A stretch of 64,000 nucleotides of DNA from AP-15 sp963790875 (GTDB taxonomy: Bacteria; Pseudomonadota; Alphaproteobacteria; ATCC43930; CGMCC-115725). Positions 16,157-25,311 of this stretch are shown piece by piece. A program made the position numbers and the translations under genes. The DNA lies in contig CAWBQT010000006.1 of the NCBI GenBank assembly GCA_963790875.1, positions 1-64,000 on the forward strand, in the 5' to 3' direction. The first letter of the stretch is position 1. Each line of letters opens with the position of its first letter. The notes under the pieces were generated by a model, which worked only from the letters and a program-made list of their open reading frames with translations, searched no databases and was not told the DNA's origin.

Positions 16157-17674
16157 ATGGACAAGAAATTGGTGCATGCCCGCCAGCTCTGCCTGGATCA
16201 GGCCCAGGGTTTTGTTGAGGCGGCCGAGCGCCTCGACGACGGACACTACCCCCACATCGTGTATCATCTGAGCTTGCTCGCCCTTGAGGAAGTCGGCAAG
16301 GCAAGCATGCTCGGCGCGCGAATGATCAATCACCCGAGCCTCGACGGGAGCTGGATCGAGCGCTCGCTAGACAACCATCGCCGCAAGCTGCAATGGGCCG
16401 TTTGGTCGCCGCTGGTGCGTATCGACCCGGCCGATTTCGAGGCGGCGCGCCAATTCGCCGAGCGCGCACACACCATGCGGTTGGCCTCCCTTTACGTCGA
16501 TGCGAACGCGGATCTGACCGACCTTCCGCCCAAGGAGCAGGTGCGGCCGGACGATGCGGAGCAGGCACTGTCCCCGGCCCGTGCGCGGCTCGGCTATGAG
16601 CGGGACCGCGGGACGCCAATCGGCGAGATGGACGATCTTACTGCTTGGTTTCTTGACGCGATGGCCGATCCTGAACGGTCGCGTCTCTTGTTGAGCAGGC
16701 CCTTCATCGCACAGTTCGAAGCGATGATGGGCGATGTGCGTGCATGGGTCGGATGGGCGCAGGGCGAAGTCGCGCGCCTCGATCGGGAGAGTCACTCATT
16801 ATTGGAGGCAGAGTTGGCACGGCCGGGGGCGCCCAAGGGATCGGCCAAACCGCGTTGGCGGGCGAATGCGGTCGTTTATACCCCATCGCACTCCCTTCGA
16901 CCGAAGGTGCTGGCCCGCTGGAACGATCAGATCGAGGCAGTCCAACTCCTCTGGTCGGGCAAGAAGGACCAGTTGCGCCTCCAGATTACGCTGCATGACA
17001 ATGAGCCGTTGCCGTCCCTGACCGGGAGGTTGATTACGCTCGCCAAGCTGGTGGTTGCCTGTCTCAATATTGGCAGTATTGGTTATTTCTGGTTCGAGCC
17101 GCCCGGCTTCGAAAAGAAAATGTTGAAGGAGGTCCGTGACCTCGAACTCAAGCGCCCCATGGAGATGGAAGGCGGAGAAAGCTTCTGGGGCACCGGCCGG
17201 GCGGTCGCGCTGTCGGATCAACATATCGATTACGCCATGCACTGCATGATGGCCTTCGCACCGTTGCCGGAGGCGCAGGCGGAGCCGATCTTCAGACCTT
17301 ATCTCGACGGGCTCGCGATGATCGCCAAATCAGACATCTTCTACAGCTTCGACGAGTTGGCGCGGCGCGCCTTCGTCGCCAGCCTGGCTGGAGCGCTGAA
17401 TCGTTACGGTGGCTGGAGCGGCAAATCCGAGGATTTTGAGGCCCGCTATCACGAGGGGTTCGCGCCCTTCATGCCTGATCGCGATGATCGCGATCGCATG
17501 TTCAGGGCGCTGACACCTGGCGGGGATCCGGACGAGACGCCGCTCGTCAATTTGCGGTCGGCCAAGCAGCTTGCGGACCTCTATCTCATTCACACGGCCC
17601 GGCGAACCTGGCGCACAATCCTCGATCGGAGCGCGTCGACCGGCGACCCGCACGTGATTGGCGGCGGCGGTTGA
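16157..17674 (+). CDS. AbiV-type HEPN abortive-infection protein, long form
   Basis: 505 aa. Residues ~1-150 look like an AbiV/HEPN domain: GHYPHIVYHLSLLALEEVGK at 29-48 is the family signature, and R69-x4-H74 (in ERSLDNHRRK) fits the HEPN RNase motif. AbiV proteins abort phage infection by interfering with translation. The remaining ~350 residues, with FDELARRAFVASLAGALNRY near 400, are far beyond the ~200 aa of the classical lactococcal AbiV and may sense infection or oligomerise. It is transcribed towards the minus-strand nuclease gene. The function is inferred from the N-terminal domain only. Confidence 0.75.
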   Translation: MDKKLVHARQLCLDQAQGFVEAAERLDDGHYPHIVYHLSLLALEEVGKASMLGARMINHPSLDGSWIERSLDNHRRKLQWAVWSPLVRIDPADFEAARQFAERAHTMRLASLYVDANADLTDLPPKEQVRPDDAEQALSPARARLGYERDRGTPIGEMDDLTAWFLDAMADPERSRLLLSRPFIAQFEAMMGDVRAWVGWAQGEVARLDRESHSLLEAELARPGAPKGSAKPRWRANAVVYTPSHSLRPKVLARWNDQIEAVQLLWSGKKDQLRLQITLHDNEPLPSLTGRLITLAKLVVACLNIGSIGYFWFEPPGFEKKMLKEVRDLELKRPMEMEGGESFWGTGRAVALSDQHIDYAMHCMMAFAPLPEAQAEPIFRPYLDGLAMIAKSDIFYSFDELARRAFVASLAGALNRYGGWSGKSEDFEARYHEGFAPFMPDRDDRDRMFRALTPGGDPDETPLVNLRSAKQLADLYLIHTARRTWRTILDRSASTGDPHVIGGGG

Positions 17675-17740
17675 TCTTTCCGGATTGGCACATCGCCCAT
17701 GCGCTACGCCTCCCGCTACAGCGGGCGCCGGAATAGGATT

Positions 17741-18656
17741 TCACGGTCGCGGCGGCCTGCTGGCGAATTCTGTCGCATAGAGGTTTCCGAGAGGCTCGAT
17801 CTCCTGCACCTCAATGTGCAAGCAGTCCCCCTGTCTGCGGCGTTCGGGTGACAGCGGGCGTTCTGTCACGAGACGGGTTCTTATCGTCGGGCTTGTCCCG
17901 TCACACGTCGCTTCGGCTTCAAGAACGGCACGGTACTTCACATTGAAAGATTCCCCGCTCGATATCCAGATCGGTCGAGCGCACGGACTTGACCTCGATG
18001 GCGAGTTGTTCATCCGGGCAGCCGCACAACACGTCGATTTCATCACCGCTTTTCAGCAATCTTTCCGCCTCCGCTGCGCAGCCCACCGGCGCGCCGAACC
18101 GTTCGGGGTGCGCCTGTACAAAAAATTTAAGCCGGCGGTGCTCGTCGCTTTCGGGCGGTCCTCCGTAACCGCGCCGAAGAGCGTCGCCCTTGGGCTCTCC
18201 TTCGTCGGTTTCGGTGCAAATCGCGCCCAGCCGGTCCAAAGTTGCGTTGAACCTCCCATCACCATTGTGCTTGCGTAGGCAGGCACGGCAGGCATCGAAG
18301 TCGAGCTTGTAAACCGCATTTTCAGCGCCGGGGCCCTGTAACGGTCCCGACACGTACGAGCAGCGATGCAACCCGGGGCTGAGGAGTTGACTGAGCACTC
18401 CGCTTTCAGGCCCGACCGCATAGGTCGCGTTGTCGGGACCGGGGATCCGTCCTGATCCGCGGATGAAGGTTCCGTCCGGTTGGATGTCGCAGTATGTCAG
18501 AATCACGGCAATGCCGGCAGCCGTGCGAGGGGTATTTTCGTCGCCGGATACGAGGGAAACCTCAGAGAGGCCGGCGAGCCGGCCTCTGGCTTTGAGTGGC
18601 AGGCTTTTGTCCTGGTAGAAGGGAGCGACCGCAGCTTCGAGAGCCTGCCGCTTCAA
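17741..18656 (-). pseudogene. PD-(D/E)XK nuclease-like protein, frameshifted
   Basis: The start appears to be TTG 18656. The N-terminal ~170 aa are unassigned and include CRACLRKHNGDGRFNATLDR, seen in proteins with an HNH-like or substrate-binding front. The C-terminal half has HRRLKFFVQAHPERFG, then GDEIDVLCG and LAIEVKSVRS: D...EVK is a PD-(D/E)XK active site. Right after GIFQC the frame breaks; the next frame continues VKYRAVLEAEATCDG to the end at 17741, giving a ~300-aa protein if repaired. It lies among defence genes and is a plausible DNA-cleaving component, if the frameshift is a sequencing error. Confidence 0.7.
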
Positions 18657-18989
18657 GGTTCTGCGTCCGGTTCATGCTCGACAGCTTTTCGGTCAACGGG
18701 CGTCGTTGCGCAATTGCGCGGCCGTGATCGCCGCAGGCGCAAGGCGCGCATCCCCGGCCCGCCGCTTCGGGCTTATCGTCGCCGGCTTGAACCGCAACGT
18801 ATTGGCGCAGAGGTCGAGTTTGTCGCACCATTCGAGATTGCGCTCGCCCTCGCCCATGTCGGCGCGCCGGTGATCTTGGTTAATTTGTACGAAAAATGAT
18901 CGGTCGGCTCTCGCAGCAGTTGACCTTGGATATCATCCAAATTATATCCAGTTTTTACGCCCAATTTATCCGCGATACGGAGGGAAAAG
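18657..18989. other. Divergent intergenic region
   Basis: About 330 bp between the minus-strand nuclease start and the plus-strand 88-aa gene. No confident gene. Its right half is AT-rich (18880-18980), suitable for promoters, but no operator is clear. Confidence 0.45.
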
Positions 18990-19256
18990 ATGCCAGACAA
19001 TGTCGAGCGGTTGGCCATCCAACCCACTACCCCGAAAGCCGATCGGCGGTCAAAATTCGTCGAATTAGCGCAAAATCGCACGAAGAACGCCATAAAGGCA
19101 ATTCGGGTAATCGCCAAATTAGGAAATAAAACCGCCTACGAATTCGACGAGGCCGATGTAAACAAAATCGCCAAGGCACTGACTCGAGAGGTGGAAGTGA
19201 TGAAGAGTCGCATGACGTCCAAGAGTGGGAAAGAAGCGGTCGATTTCACGCTCTGA
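18990..19256 (+). CDS. Small helical partner of the GHKL ATPase
   Basis: 88 aa. The core RRSKFVELAQNRTKNAIKAI, then RVIAKLGNKTAYEFDEADVN and KIAKALTREVEVM, resembles a small protein I remember as recurrent directly upstream of large GHKL ATPase genes in restriction-like loci. It is lysine-rich and helical with no enzymatic motif; it may be a structural or regulatory subunit. The stop lies 43 bp before the ATPase start, so co-transcription is likely. Confidence 0.7.
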   Translation: MPDNVERLAIQPTTPKADRRSKFVELAQNRTKNAIKAIRVIAKLGNKTAYEFDEADVNKIAKALTREVEVMKSRMTSKSGKEAVDFTL

Positions 19257-19299
19257 GTTCCTTAAGTATTTCTATTACTAACAGGTGAGAGCTGATGCC

Positions 19300-21861
19300 A
19301 TGAACAATGGCCAGATCAGGGATCTTTGCGTTGGCCTGCTGAACGCCGAGACCGAGGATGAGGTCATCGCGCTCCTGCGGGAGGCGGGTTACTGGGAAGA
19401 TTCGACGGTCTGGCGCCATTACGGCGACGTCGAAAACAATTGGGGCCAAGGCGGCAATCAGCAGAGCCTCGCCGAGGCGGCACTGGTGGAGAAGATTGTC
19501 AACGCCGTGGACGCACGGCTCATCAATGCATGCCTGGAGCGCGGGATCGATCCAAAGGGGTCGGACGCACCTCAGAGCATCCGCGCGGCGGTCTCCCGGT
19601 TCTTCGAGGGAGGCAGCGGCGACAGGATCTCGATCGGCGGCTTTGTCGAGGAGTGGCCGGCAGCGAGGATCCGGGAGATCGCGCAAGGCATCACGCTCTG
19701 CGGTACGGGTACGAAGCCGATCCTGAACCTGACTATCAGCGACTGCGGTGAGGGCCAAACCCCGCGTAAGCTGCCGACGACCATCATGTCGCTCAACAAA
19801 AGCAATAAGATGTACATCCCCTTCGTGCAGGGGCAGTTCAATCAAGGGGGCACCGGCGCGCTGCGTTTTTGCGGGAAGAATAACCTTCAGCTCGTAATCA
19901 GCCGGCGGAATCCAAAGCTTCTTGGTCCGGACCCGGACGAGGATGATTCCCACTGGGGCTTTACCGTGGTTCGCCGCGAGCGGCCCGCGGGCGGCCGGCG
20001 AAATTCGATATACACGTATCTGGCTCCCGTTGGCGTGGGTTCTGCCCACGCGGAACGCAAAGGGGAGATATTGTCGTTCTCGGCGCCTTCGCTGAACATT
20101 TATCCTGACAAGGACAGCCCCTACGGTCGAGAAGCGACCTTTGGATCAGTGATTAAGCTGTTCGACTACAAATATCTGGGGGAGCGGTCGAATATAATTC
20201 GCGGCCGAAGCATCCTTAGTCGGCTCGATTTGCTGTTGCCAGAGATTGCCTTGCCGATCAGGGTCTATGAGTTCCGCAAGCGCGAGAAGGGAGGATATCT
20301 TGAGCCTGGCAGCCGCGAGACGACCCTCAGCGGACTGCGCCGCCGGCTCGGCCATACCCCAAACGTAGAAACGGGGTTCCCCATCACAATACCTTTCTCA
20401 CCCGCCGGCGAGCAGCTTTATGCGACCGTCTACGCCTTCAAGCCTGCCGGCACAGCGCGCGATGAGGAAGAGGCTGACGATGTCGAGTCAAACGCGAAGA
20501 CGAGGCTTGGAGGCCTTACGCGGTATCGCAAGCGCGAGGGCGTCCTGTTCGTGCGTAACGGCCAGACGCAGGGTACTTTGCCAAAAGATTTCTTTCGCCG
20601 GGACTCGATGAAACTGAAGACCCTAACCGAGGATCTCCTCGTCTTTGTCGAATGTGATCAGATGAATGACGATGTTCGCGAAGACCTATTCATGCCGTCT
20701 CGCGACCGCCTTACCGATAATGACTTCAAGGCAGAACTCATCGAGGGGTTAGAGCAGGCATTGCGGGGCGACGACACCTTGCGAAAGCTGCGCAATCAGC
20801 GCCAGTTAGAGCGCATGTCGGACAGGATGAAGGACGATCAACCGCTGGCTGATGTCCTGCAACATCTCATTCGAACCTCGCCCAATCTGACCGCCCTGTT
20901 GCAGCTTGGGCAACGGATTACGGCGCCGTTCAACACCAACCCGGCTGCAACGCAAGAGGAGAAGCCTTTCAAGGGCGAGGTCTTTCCGAGCTTCTTCAAG
21001 ATCAAGAATGTTCCTTACGGGGAGGTGCACAAACGAGACTGCCCGATCAACTATCGTATGCGGTTGTCGTTCGAGACCGACGCCCGCGACGATTATTTCG
21101 CTCGGCGTATCGAGGGAGGAAAATTCTCATTAAAATGGGTCGACGAGGCAGGCGCGGAGCACAAGGTTTCGACTGTAGGACCCAATCTCCGGCACGGCGC
21201 CGCCAGCGTGATGGTGACGTTGCCGGACGGCGTGGAAGTCGGAAAAGTTGTCGATCTCGTCGCGCGCACGGAAGACACGCGTAACAAGTTTGAAAACCGA
21301 ATCGACGTCACGATCAGGCCGCCTGCGGAGCACCGCGAGGGCGGCAGCAGGGTAAGAAAGGATCGGAAGGCGCCCGACAAAATCTCGGAAAAGGACCGAG
21401 AAAAACCACGCGAGCTTGCTACGCCGAAGATCGTACCGGTCTATAGAGACGGCTGGGCCGAACAAAAGCCGGCGTTTGACGAGTACACCGGAATGCGAAT
21501 GGACGTGGAGTACGACGGGGATGAAAACGAGATTCCCGTCTTTCAGATCAACATGGACAACACGCCCCTACTCAACGAGATCAAGCAGCGACGCCTGGAC
21601 GATACGTCGGCCCGTAACCAGTTCATGTACGGGAACGTGTTGGTTGGCCTGTCGATGCTCCTGCAGGATAAGGACAAGAACGACGTCCCGGACGATGCGT
21701 CGCAGCTCAAGGTCGAGGACCGGATCGAGATGACGTGCCGGGGGCTCGCGCCCTTCATGCTGTCGTTGACGTCACTCGGACTTGAAGGATCTGTCGAGCG
21801 CCGATCCGTTCGATGGCCTGGAAAGCGCGACAGGGTGAGTATCCTGTTTTTTGATGGATGA
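19300..21861 (+). CDS. GHKL (Hsp90/MutL-like) ATPase, defence-type
   Basis: 853 aa from ATG 19300 (an in-frame GTG at 19285 is possible). The nucleotide-binding fold is clear: N box EKIVNAVDA at 64-72, motif DCGEGQTP at 148-155 and the G2 box FNQGGTGALRF at 180-190. The middle region includes GVLFVRNGQTQGTLPKDFF, a transducer-like segment where GHKL ATPases often place a catalytic Lys. A C-terminal module (residues ~590-700) precedes a charged linker and a helical tail. The family resembles MORC/MutL-like ATPases found in restriction-modification-like operons. It is paired with an 88-aa protein, with a DNA methyltransferase encoded convergently. The role in sensing or gating DNA cleavage is inferred. 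Confidence 0.85.
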   Translation: MNNGQIRDLCVGLLNAETEDEVIALLREAGYWEDSTVWRHYGDVENNWGQGGNQQSLAEAALVEKIVNAVDARLINACLERGIDPKGSDAPQSIRAAVSRFFEGGSGDRISIGGFVEEWPAARIREIAQGITLCGTGTKPILNLTISDCGEGQTPRKLPTTIMSLNKSNKMYIPFVQGQFNQGGTGALRFCGKNNLQLVISRRNPKLLGPDPDEDDSHWGFTVVRRERPAGGRRNSIYTYLAPVGVGSAHAERKGEILSFSAPSLNIYPDKDSPYGREATFGSVIKLFDYKYLGERSNIIRGRSILSRLDLLLPEIALPIRVYEFRKREKGGYLEPGSRETTLSGLRRRLGHTPNVETGFPITIPFSPAGEQLYATVYAFKPAGTARDEEEADDVESNAKTRLGGLTRYRKREGVLFVRNGQTQGTLPKDFFRRDSMKLKTLTEDLLVFVECDQMNDDVREDLFMPSRDRLTDNDFKAELIEGLEQALRGDDTLRKLRNQRQLERMSDRMKDDQPLADVLQHLIRTSPNLTALLQLGQRITAPFNTNPAATQEEKPFKGEVFPSFFKIKNVPYGEVHKRDCPINYRMRLSFETDARDDYFARRIEGGKFSLKWVDEAGAEHKVSTVGPNLRHGAASVMVTLPDGVEVGKVVDLVARTEDTRNKFENRIDVTIRPPAEHREGGSRVRKDRKAPDKISEKDREKPRELATPKIVPVYRDGWAEQKPAFDEYTGMRMDVEYDGDENEIPVFQINMDNTPLLNEIKQRRLDDTSARNQFMYGNVLVGLSMLLQDKDKNDVPDDASQLKVEDRIEMTCRGLAPFMLSLTSLGLEGSVERRSVRWPGKRDRVSILFFDG

Positions 21862-23050
21862 GCACGACCTCTCGGCTGCCAGGTGTCTCGCCTCGTTGGT
21901 CCGAGTACCAGCGTCGATTCGGGACTGAGCGCCATAGCCTCCCATCGGCTTCGCCCTGCAGCGTCGGCAGGAATACCTCTGACAGACCAGCTTCCTCCAT
22001 CGTTTCGAGGTAGCGGGCAAGCTGCCACGACGGGTTTGCAAACGCTACCATTTGCACGATGGTCGTGTGGTGGTCGGCAAGCGCTGCGATCGATGACATC
22101 GTGGCGCGGATGTTATCGAAATAGGTCTTCAGTTTCGGATATTTCCTGTCGCCCATTGTGTAGTAGCTACTGCCTGCCCCATCCAGTTTGTCGGCGATAA
22201 GGAAGGGGATTGGCGCTTCCTTGCGGCCGTCGACTTGCCAGCGATGGTAGAGGACGTGAACCCCGGGGTATGGGGGCGAGGTGAGAATCAGTTTGGGCGG
22301 CACGCAATCCATCAGCCGGGGGTCCTCCGCAAGCCCTGCTGCCGAACGGTTCAGAACGCGCACCGTAGGAACGCGGGGGTAACGGGCAACCACGGCTCGA
22401 AGCTGACGGGCGCCGGCGAGCATTTCGGTCGCGGTTTCGGTAAGCATGTTCCGGAATTCTTCGATCGTCGGCAGCTTGCTGCGGCCATCTAAGGCCCATT
22501 GGCCGGTCCGCAAGACAGCGCAACGGCCGAAGGCTTCGAGACGATCCGAGCGAAGTCGTGTCGCGCTGGCGACGGCTTGCTCGATCGCCTTTCGCAGGCG
22601 CCAGCGAGAAGGATGGTCGAGATGCTTGTAATAGCCGAGTTCGCCGTAGCCCGCGAAGTACTTGGATCTTTTGTGCATATGGACGGCTTTAGCAGCTCGA
22701 ATGACCCATGCGGAGAGCCGCTCAAGCTCGGCCTCCTCGAAGATGGTTGTTTTTACGGTTGCGACGAACTCGGCCAGCGGACTGATGTCGATGCCAATCG
22801 CGTCGCGCCCGAGAGCTAGGGCCTCTACGAGAGTCGTGCCTCCCCCAACGTGATTGTCAAACACCAGGTCGCCCGGCCGCGTGAATATCTCAATGGCCGC
22901 CCGGGCAAATGATGGGCTGAAACGAGCGGGGTACTTATAGAAACTGTGGGTGAGCCCGCGCACCGGTTCGCGGTCGCGCGCTCCGGCGACGAATGTCGCT
23001 TGCGCATCATCAGGTAGGTGAAGCAATCGCGTGGAGGCCAATTCAGGCAT
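21755..23050 (-). CDS. DNA methyltransferase with TSPPY motif
   Basis: 431 aa from ATG 23050, which lies 5 bp after the RHH stop. The AdoMet site is at about 50-92 (IEIFTRPGDLVFDNHVGGGT and IGIDISPLA), and the catalytic motif TSPPYPGVHVLYH is at 257-269. TSPPY is typical of cytosine-N4 or adenine-N6 amino-methyltransferases. The ~165 residues between the motifs could hold target recognition (order I, TRD, IV). It would protect self DNA, presumably against the GHKL ATPase/nuclease components. Its last 107 bp overlap the 3' end of the ATPase gene on the other strand. It is intact. Confidence 0.88.
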   Translation of the reverse strand: MPELASTRLLHLPDDAQATFVAGARDREPVRGLTHSFYKYPARFSPSFARAAIEIFTRPGDLVFDNHVGGGTTLVEALALGRDAIGIDISPLAEFVATVKTTIFEEAELERLSAWVIRAAKAVHMHKRSKYFAGYGELGYYKHLDHPSRWRLRKAIEQAVASATRLRSDRLEAFGRCAVLRTGQWALDGRSKLPTIEEFRNMLTETATEMLAGARQLRAVVARYPRVPTVRVLNRSAAGLAEDPRLMDCVPPKLILTSPPYPGVHVLYHRWQVDGRKEAPIPFLIADKLDGAGSSYYTMGDRKYPKLKTYFDNIRATMSSIAALADHHTTIVQMVAFANPSWQLARYLETMEEAGLSEVFLPTLQGEADGRLWRSVPNRRWYSDQRGETPGSREVVLIHQKTGYSPCRAFQAIERIGARQILQVRVTSTTA

Positions 23051-23054
23051 GGTG

Positions 23055-23261
23055 CTATTCGCCTTTGCTCCTGGTGGCCCTCTGATGAGAAGCGAGCCAC
23101 GCCAAGATCGCTTCCTCGGTGATCTCGTATGCGGTTTTATCCGCATCCAGCGCGGCCTTCTTCAGCTCTTTGATGATTTCCGGGCGGAGATAGACGAGGA
23201 GAGACTTGCGGCCATCCGGCCGGACCCGCTGGCTGGCGACTGACCTGGAAGTTCTAAGCAT
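23055..23261 (-). CDS. Ribbon-helix-helix DNA-binding protein
   Basis: 68 aa with a basic N-terminus (RKSLLVYLRPEIIKELKKAA) and LDADKTAYEITEEAILAWL: one beta strand and two helices as in CopG/Arc-type RHH regulators. It lies directly upstream of the methyltransferase (4 bp between genes) and downstream of the SIR2 gene on the same strand, so it probably autoregulates this operon. It might also be an antitoxin-like partner. Confidence 0.8.
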   Translation of the reverse strand: MLRTSRSVASQRVRPDGRKSLLVYLRPEIIKELKKAALDADKTAYEITEEAILAWLASHQRATRSKGE

Positions 23262-23325
23262 GATAGCTGGATATTGAGATAGCTAGCTGTTCAGAAAGCT
23301 AACTATCACGTGGACCTCGATCGGT

Positions 23326-24306
23326 TCACCGGAAAAATTGCATGACCCTGTTATGCTCGACAGCGTTGCGGCCGAAGGTGTCGCTGAGAGGGCGTTTCGA
23401 CGCGCTTTCGATGACATGCTGAAAGGGATTCGGCATGCGAATGGGCAAGTTGCGTGTCGGATCTGCCACGTCGACCCCGAGCGGGTCGATGATGAACATC
23501 TTGAGGCCCCTGGGAGCGGCGTCCAGCAGCGCGGTATTAATGTGCGGATCGTTGAAGCCGTATCCGATGACCATGAGCCGCGTGGCGCCCATGGCGAGAT
23601 ACCGCTGGAACTGAGCGAAGTACCATTTCAGCACTTGGTGCGACTGAATGGTGAGGCTTTTGCTGCCGCCGATTACCATCAAGTCGTTGCCGGTTCCGTC
23701 GTCCCACCGATAAGACCCGTGAACCTTGAAATACGGCTGGAAGCGATCCGGAACGGTAAACTCGCCGGGAGGCAGCGGCGTCCATGTCGACCTGGCAATG
23801 TCATAGGGGTGGAGCGCTGATTGATCCCGCTTCTCCTTCATGCCGGGAATGAAGCATCCCAAGAGCCGCCGACTTGTCTCAAGCGAAACATCGAAGGCCT
23901 GCGCGTTGAGATAGTAGCGCTCGAAAAGCAGATCTTGGTTGAGGGTGAAGATGGCATCGAACTTGGCCAAGACGTGACTGAGCATGCGATGGCGCTCATT
24001 CTGGAATTCCCAGGACCGAAGAGTCGCAAAGCCGCGGTCCATATCGCCAAATATCTCGTTTATTGCCGCCTGAAATCGCTGAAGTCGCGCAAGGTTTTGG
24101 GAGTTCGGCGATCGGAGGTAATCGCTTTGAACCTGCGACAGCGTGTTCTCGAAGCCCCCGGCGTTCCGGTCGTTCCACAATTGTTGCTTCAGAAATGGAT
24201 CGCTCGCGATCTCCGGCCGCTGCACGAGCCAGTCGAACACGTCGCTGGCTAGCGGCCCGCCCCAATTGCTACTGAAGCCCGCGCCAAGCAGCAGGATGTA
24301 AGTCAT
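23326..24306 (-). CDS. SIR2-domain defence protein
   Basis: 326 aa. Sirtuin/NADase signatures in order: LLLGAGFSSNWGGPLASD (NAD-binding GAGxS, 6-23), FTLNQDLLFER (120-130, N123 and D125), FKVHGSYRW with the catalytic-type His196, and VIGYGFNDPHIN (247-258). Stand-alone SIR2 proteins of this kind deplete NAD+ on phage infection and so abort growth. The start codon overlaps the stop of the upstream tyrosine recombinase gene (ATGA). No partner Argonaute, Thoeris TIR or HerA gene is adjacent, so its trigger is unknown. Confidence 0.9.
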   Translation of the reverse strand: MTYILLLGAGFSSNWGGPLASDVFDWLVQRPEIASDPFLKQQLWNDRNAGGFENTLSQVQSDYLRSPNSQNLARLQRFQAAINEIFGDMDRGFATLRSWEFQNERHRMLSHVLAKFDAIFTLNQDLLFERYYLNAQAFDVSLETSRRLLGCFIPGMKEKRDQSALHPYDIARSTWTPLPPGEFTVPDRFQPYFKVHGSYRWDDGTGNDLMVIGGSKSLTIQSHQVLKWYFAQFQRYLAMGATRLMVIGYGFNDPHINTALLDAAPRGLKMFIIDPLGVDVADPTRNLPIRMPNPFQHVIESASKRPLSDTFGRNAVEHNRVMQFFR

Positions 24307-25311
24307 CGATAGTCTACTTTGAACGTCGGACTATCTTCCGGCCGGGTCTTGCGGTGATCGTAGAGTTGGGTGGTGGCGATGTTGGCATGGCCGAGCCAGT
24401 CCTTCACCTTGGCGATGTCGGCGTCATTATCGAGCGCGTTGGCAGCGGCCGTCGCGCGCAGCGCATGGGCACGAATTTTTGAGGCGGAGCTCCCCGGAAT
24501 ATTTTTGCACCAGCTTGTAGATCATATCGGGCGTCAGCGGCTTCTCAAGAAGGCTAGTGCGGTTGTTGCGGATTGGGCGGAACAGCGCACCGTTGTCGTC
24601 CGCGCCGTGGCCGGCGGCCTCGAGGTAATCGTGGATGAGCTGGTTCGTTGCGGGATGGAGCTCCACATACCGCGTCTTGTCGCCTTTGCCGGAGACGTTG
24701 AGATAAGGGACACCGCGCCGCGTGTGCCGGGAATCCTTGACCTTGAGCTTGCACAGCTCCTCGCGGCGTAGCGCATGGAAAAGTAAGGTCGATAGGATGG
24801 CACGATCGCGCTTGTGCTTGACGGTGTCCTCGTCGGCCGCGGCAAGCAAGGCGCACGCCTGATGATCGCCGAGCGCCGGCGTCTTGCCTTCGCCGCTTTC
24901 GGCCCGCGGCCGCTTGACGCCTTTGACCGGGTTGTGGGTGACGGCGTTATTGTCGCAGAGATATTCGAACAGCGACGACAGCGCCGCCAGGCGGTGCCGG
25001 ATCGTGCAGCCGGCCGGATTCTTTTTCTGGCCGACGCGGCCGATGTCCCGGCGCTCCAGGTCTTTGCGCCATTCGATTAGGTGCGCCCGGGTGACCATGC
25101 GGAATTCCTCGGCCCGGACGATGCCGGTGAAGCGCATGAAATCCGCGATGGCGTTTCGGTAGACACGCTCCGTGCCGGCATTTTTCAGATTTCGGAACCA
25201 CTCGACCTCGGGCGGCACGTCTGCGAGGCGCCGGAACTCGGCGGCGGTCAGGCGGCGGTCGCCCGGGGTGATTTCGGTCGGGAGCTGGGGATCGGTCGCG
25301 GGGTCGGGCAT
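24303..25311 (-). pseudogene. Tyrosine recombinase coupled to SIR2, one frameshift
   Basis: From 25311 the product has a SAM-like N-terminal domain (RVYRNAIADFMRFTG, SLFEYLCDNNAVTHNPVKGV) and a catalytic domain with the first Arg in HALRREELCKLKV, then GKGDKTRYVELHP. The frame breaks in an A5 run (CTCAAAAATTCG). With one A fewer it reads KIRAHALRATAAANALDNDA, then WLGHANIATTQLYDH, giving H-x-x-R, the second His and the nucleophilic Tyr, and ends FKVDYR at 24303. So all catalytic residues are present. The stop overlaps the SIR2 start. It is unlike the island integrase at 60946. Confidence 0.85.
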
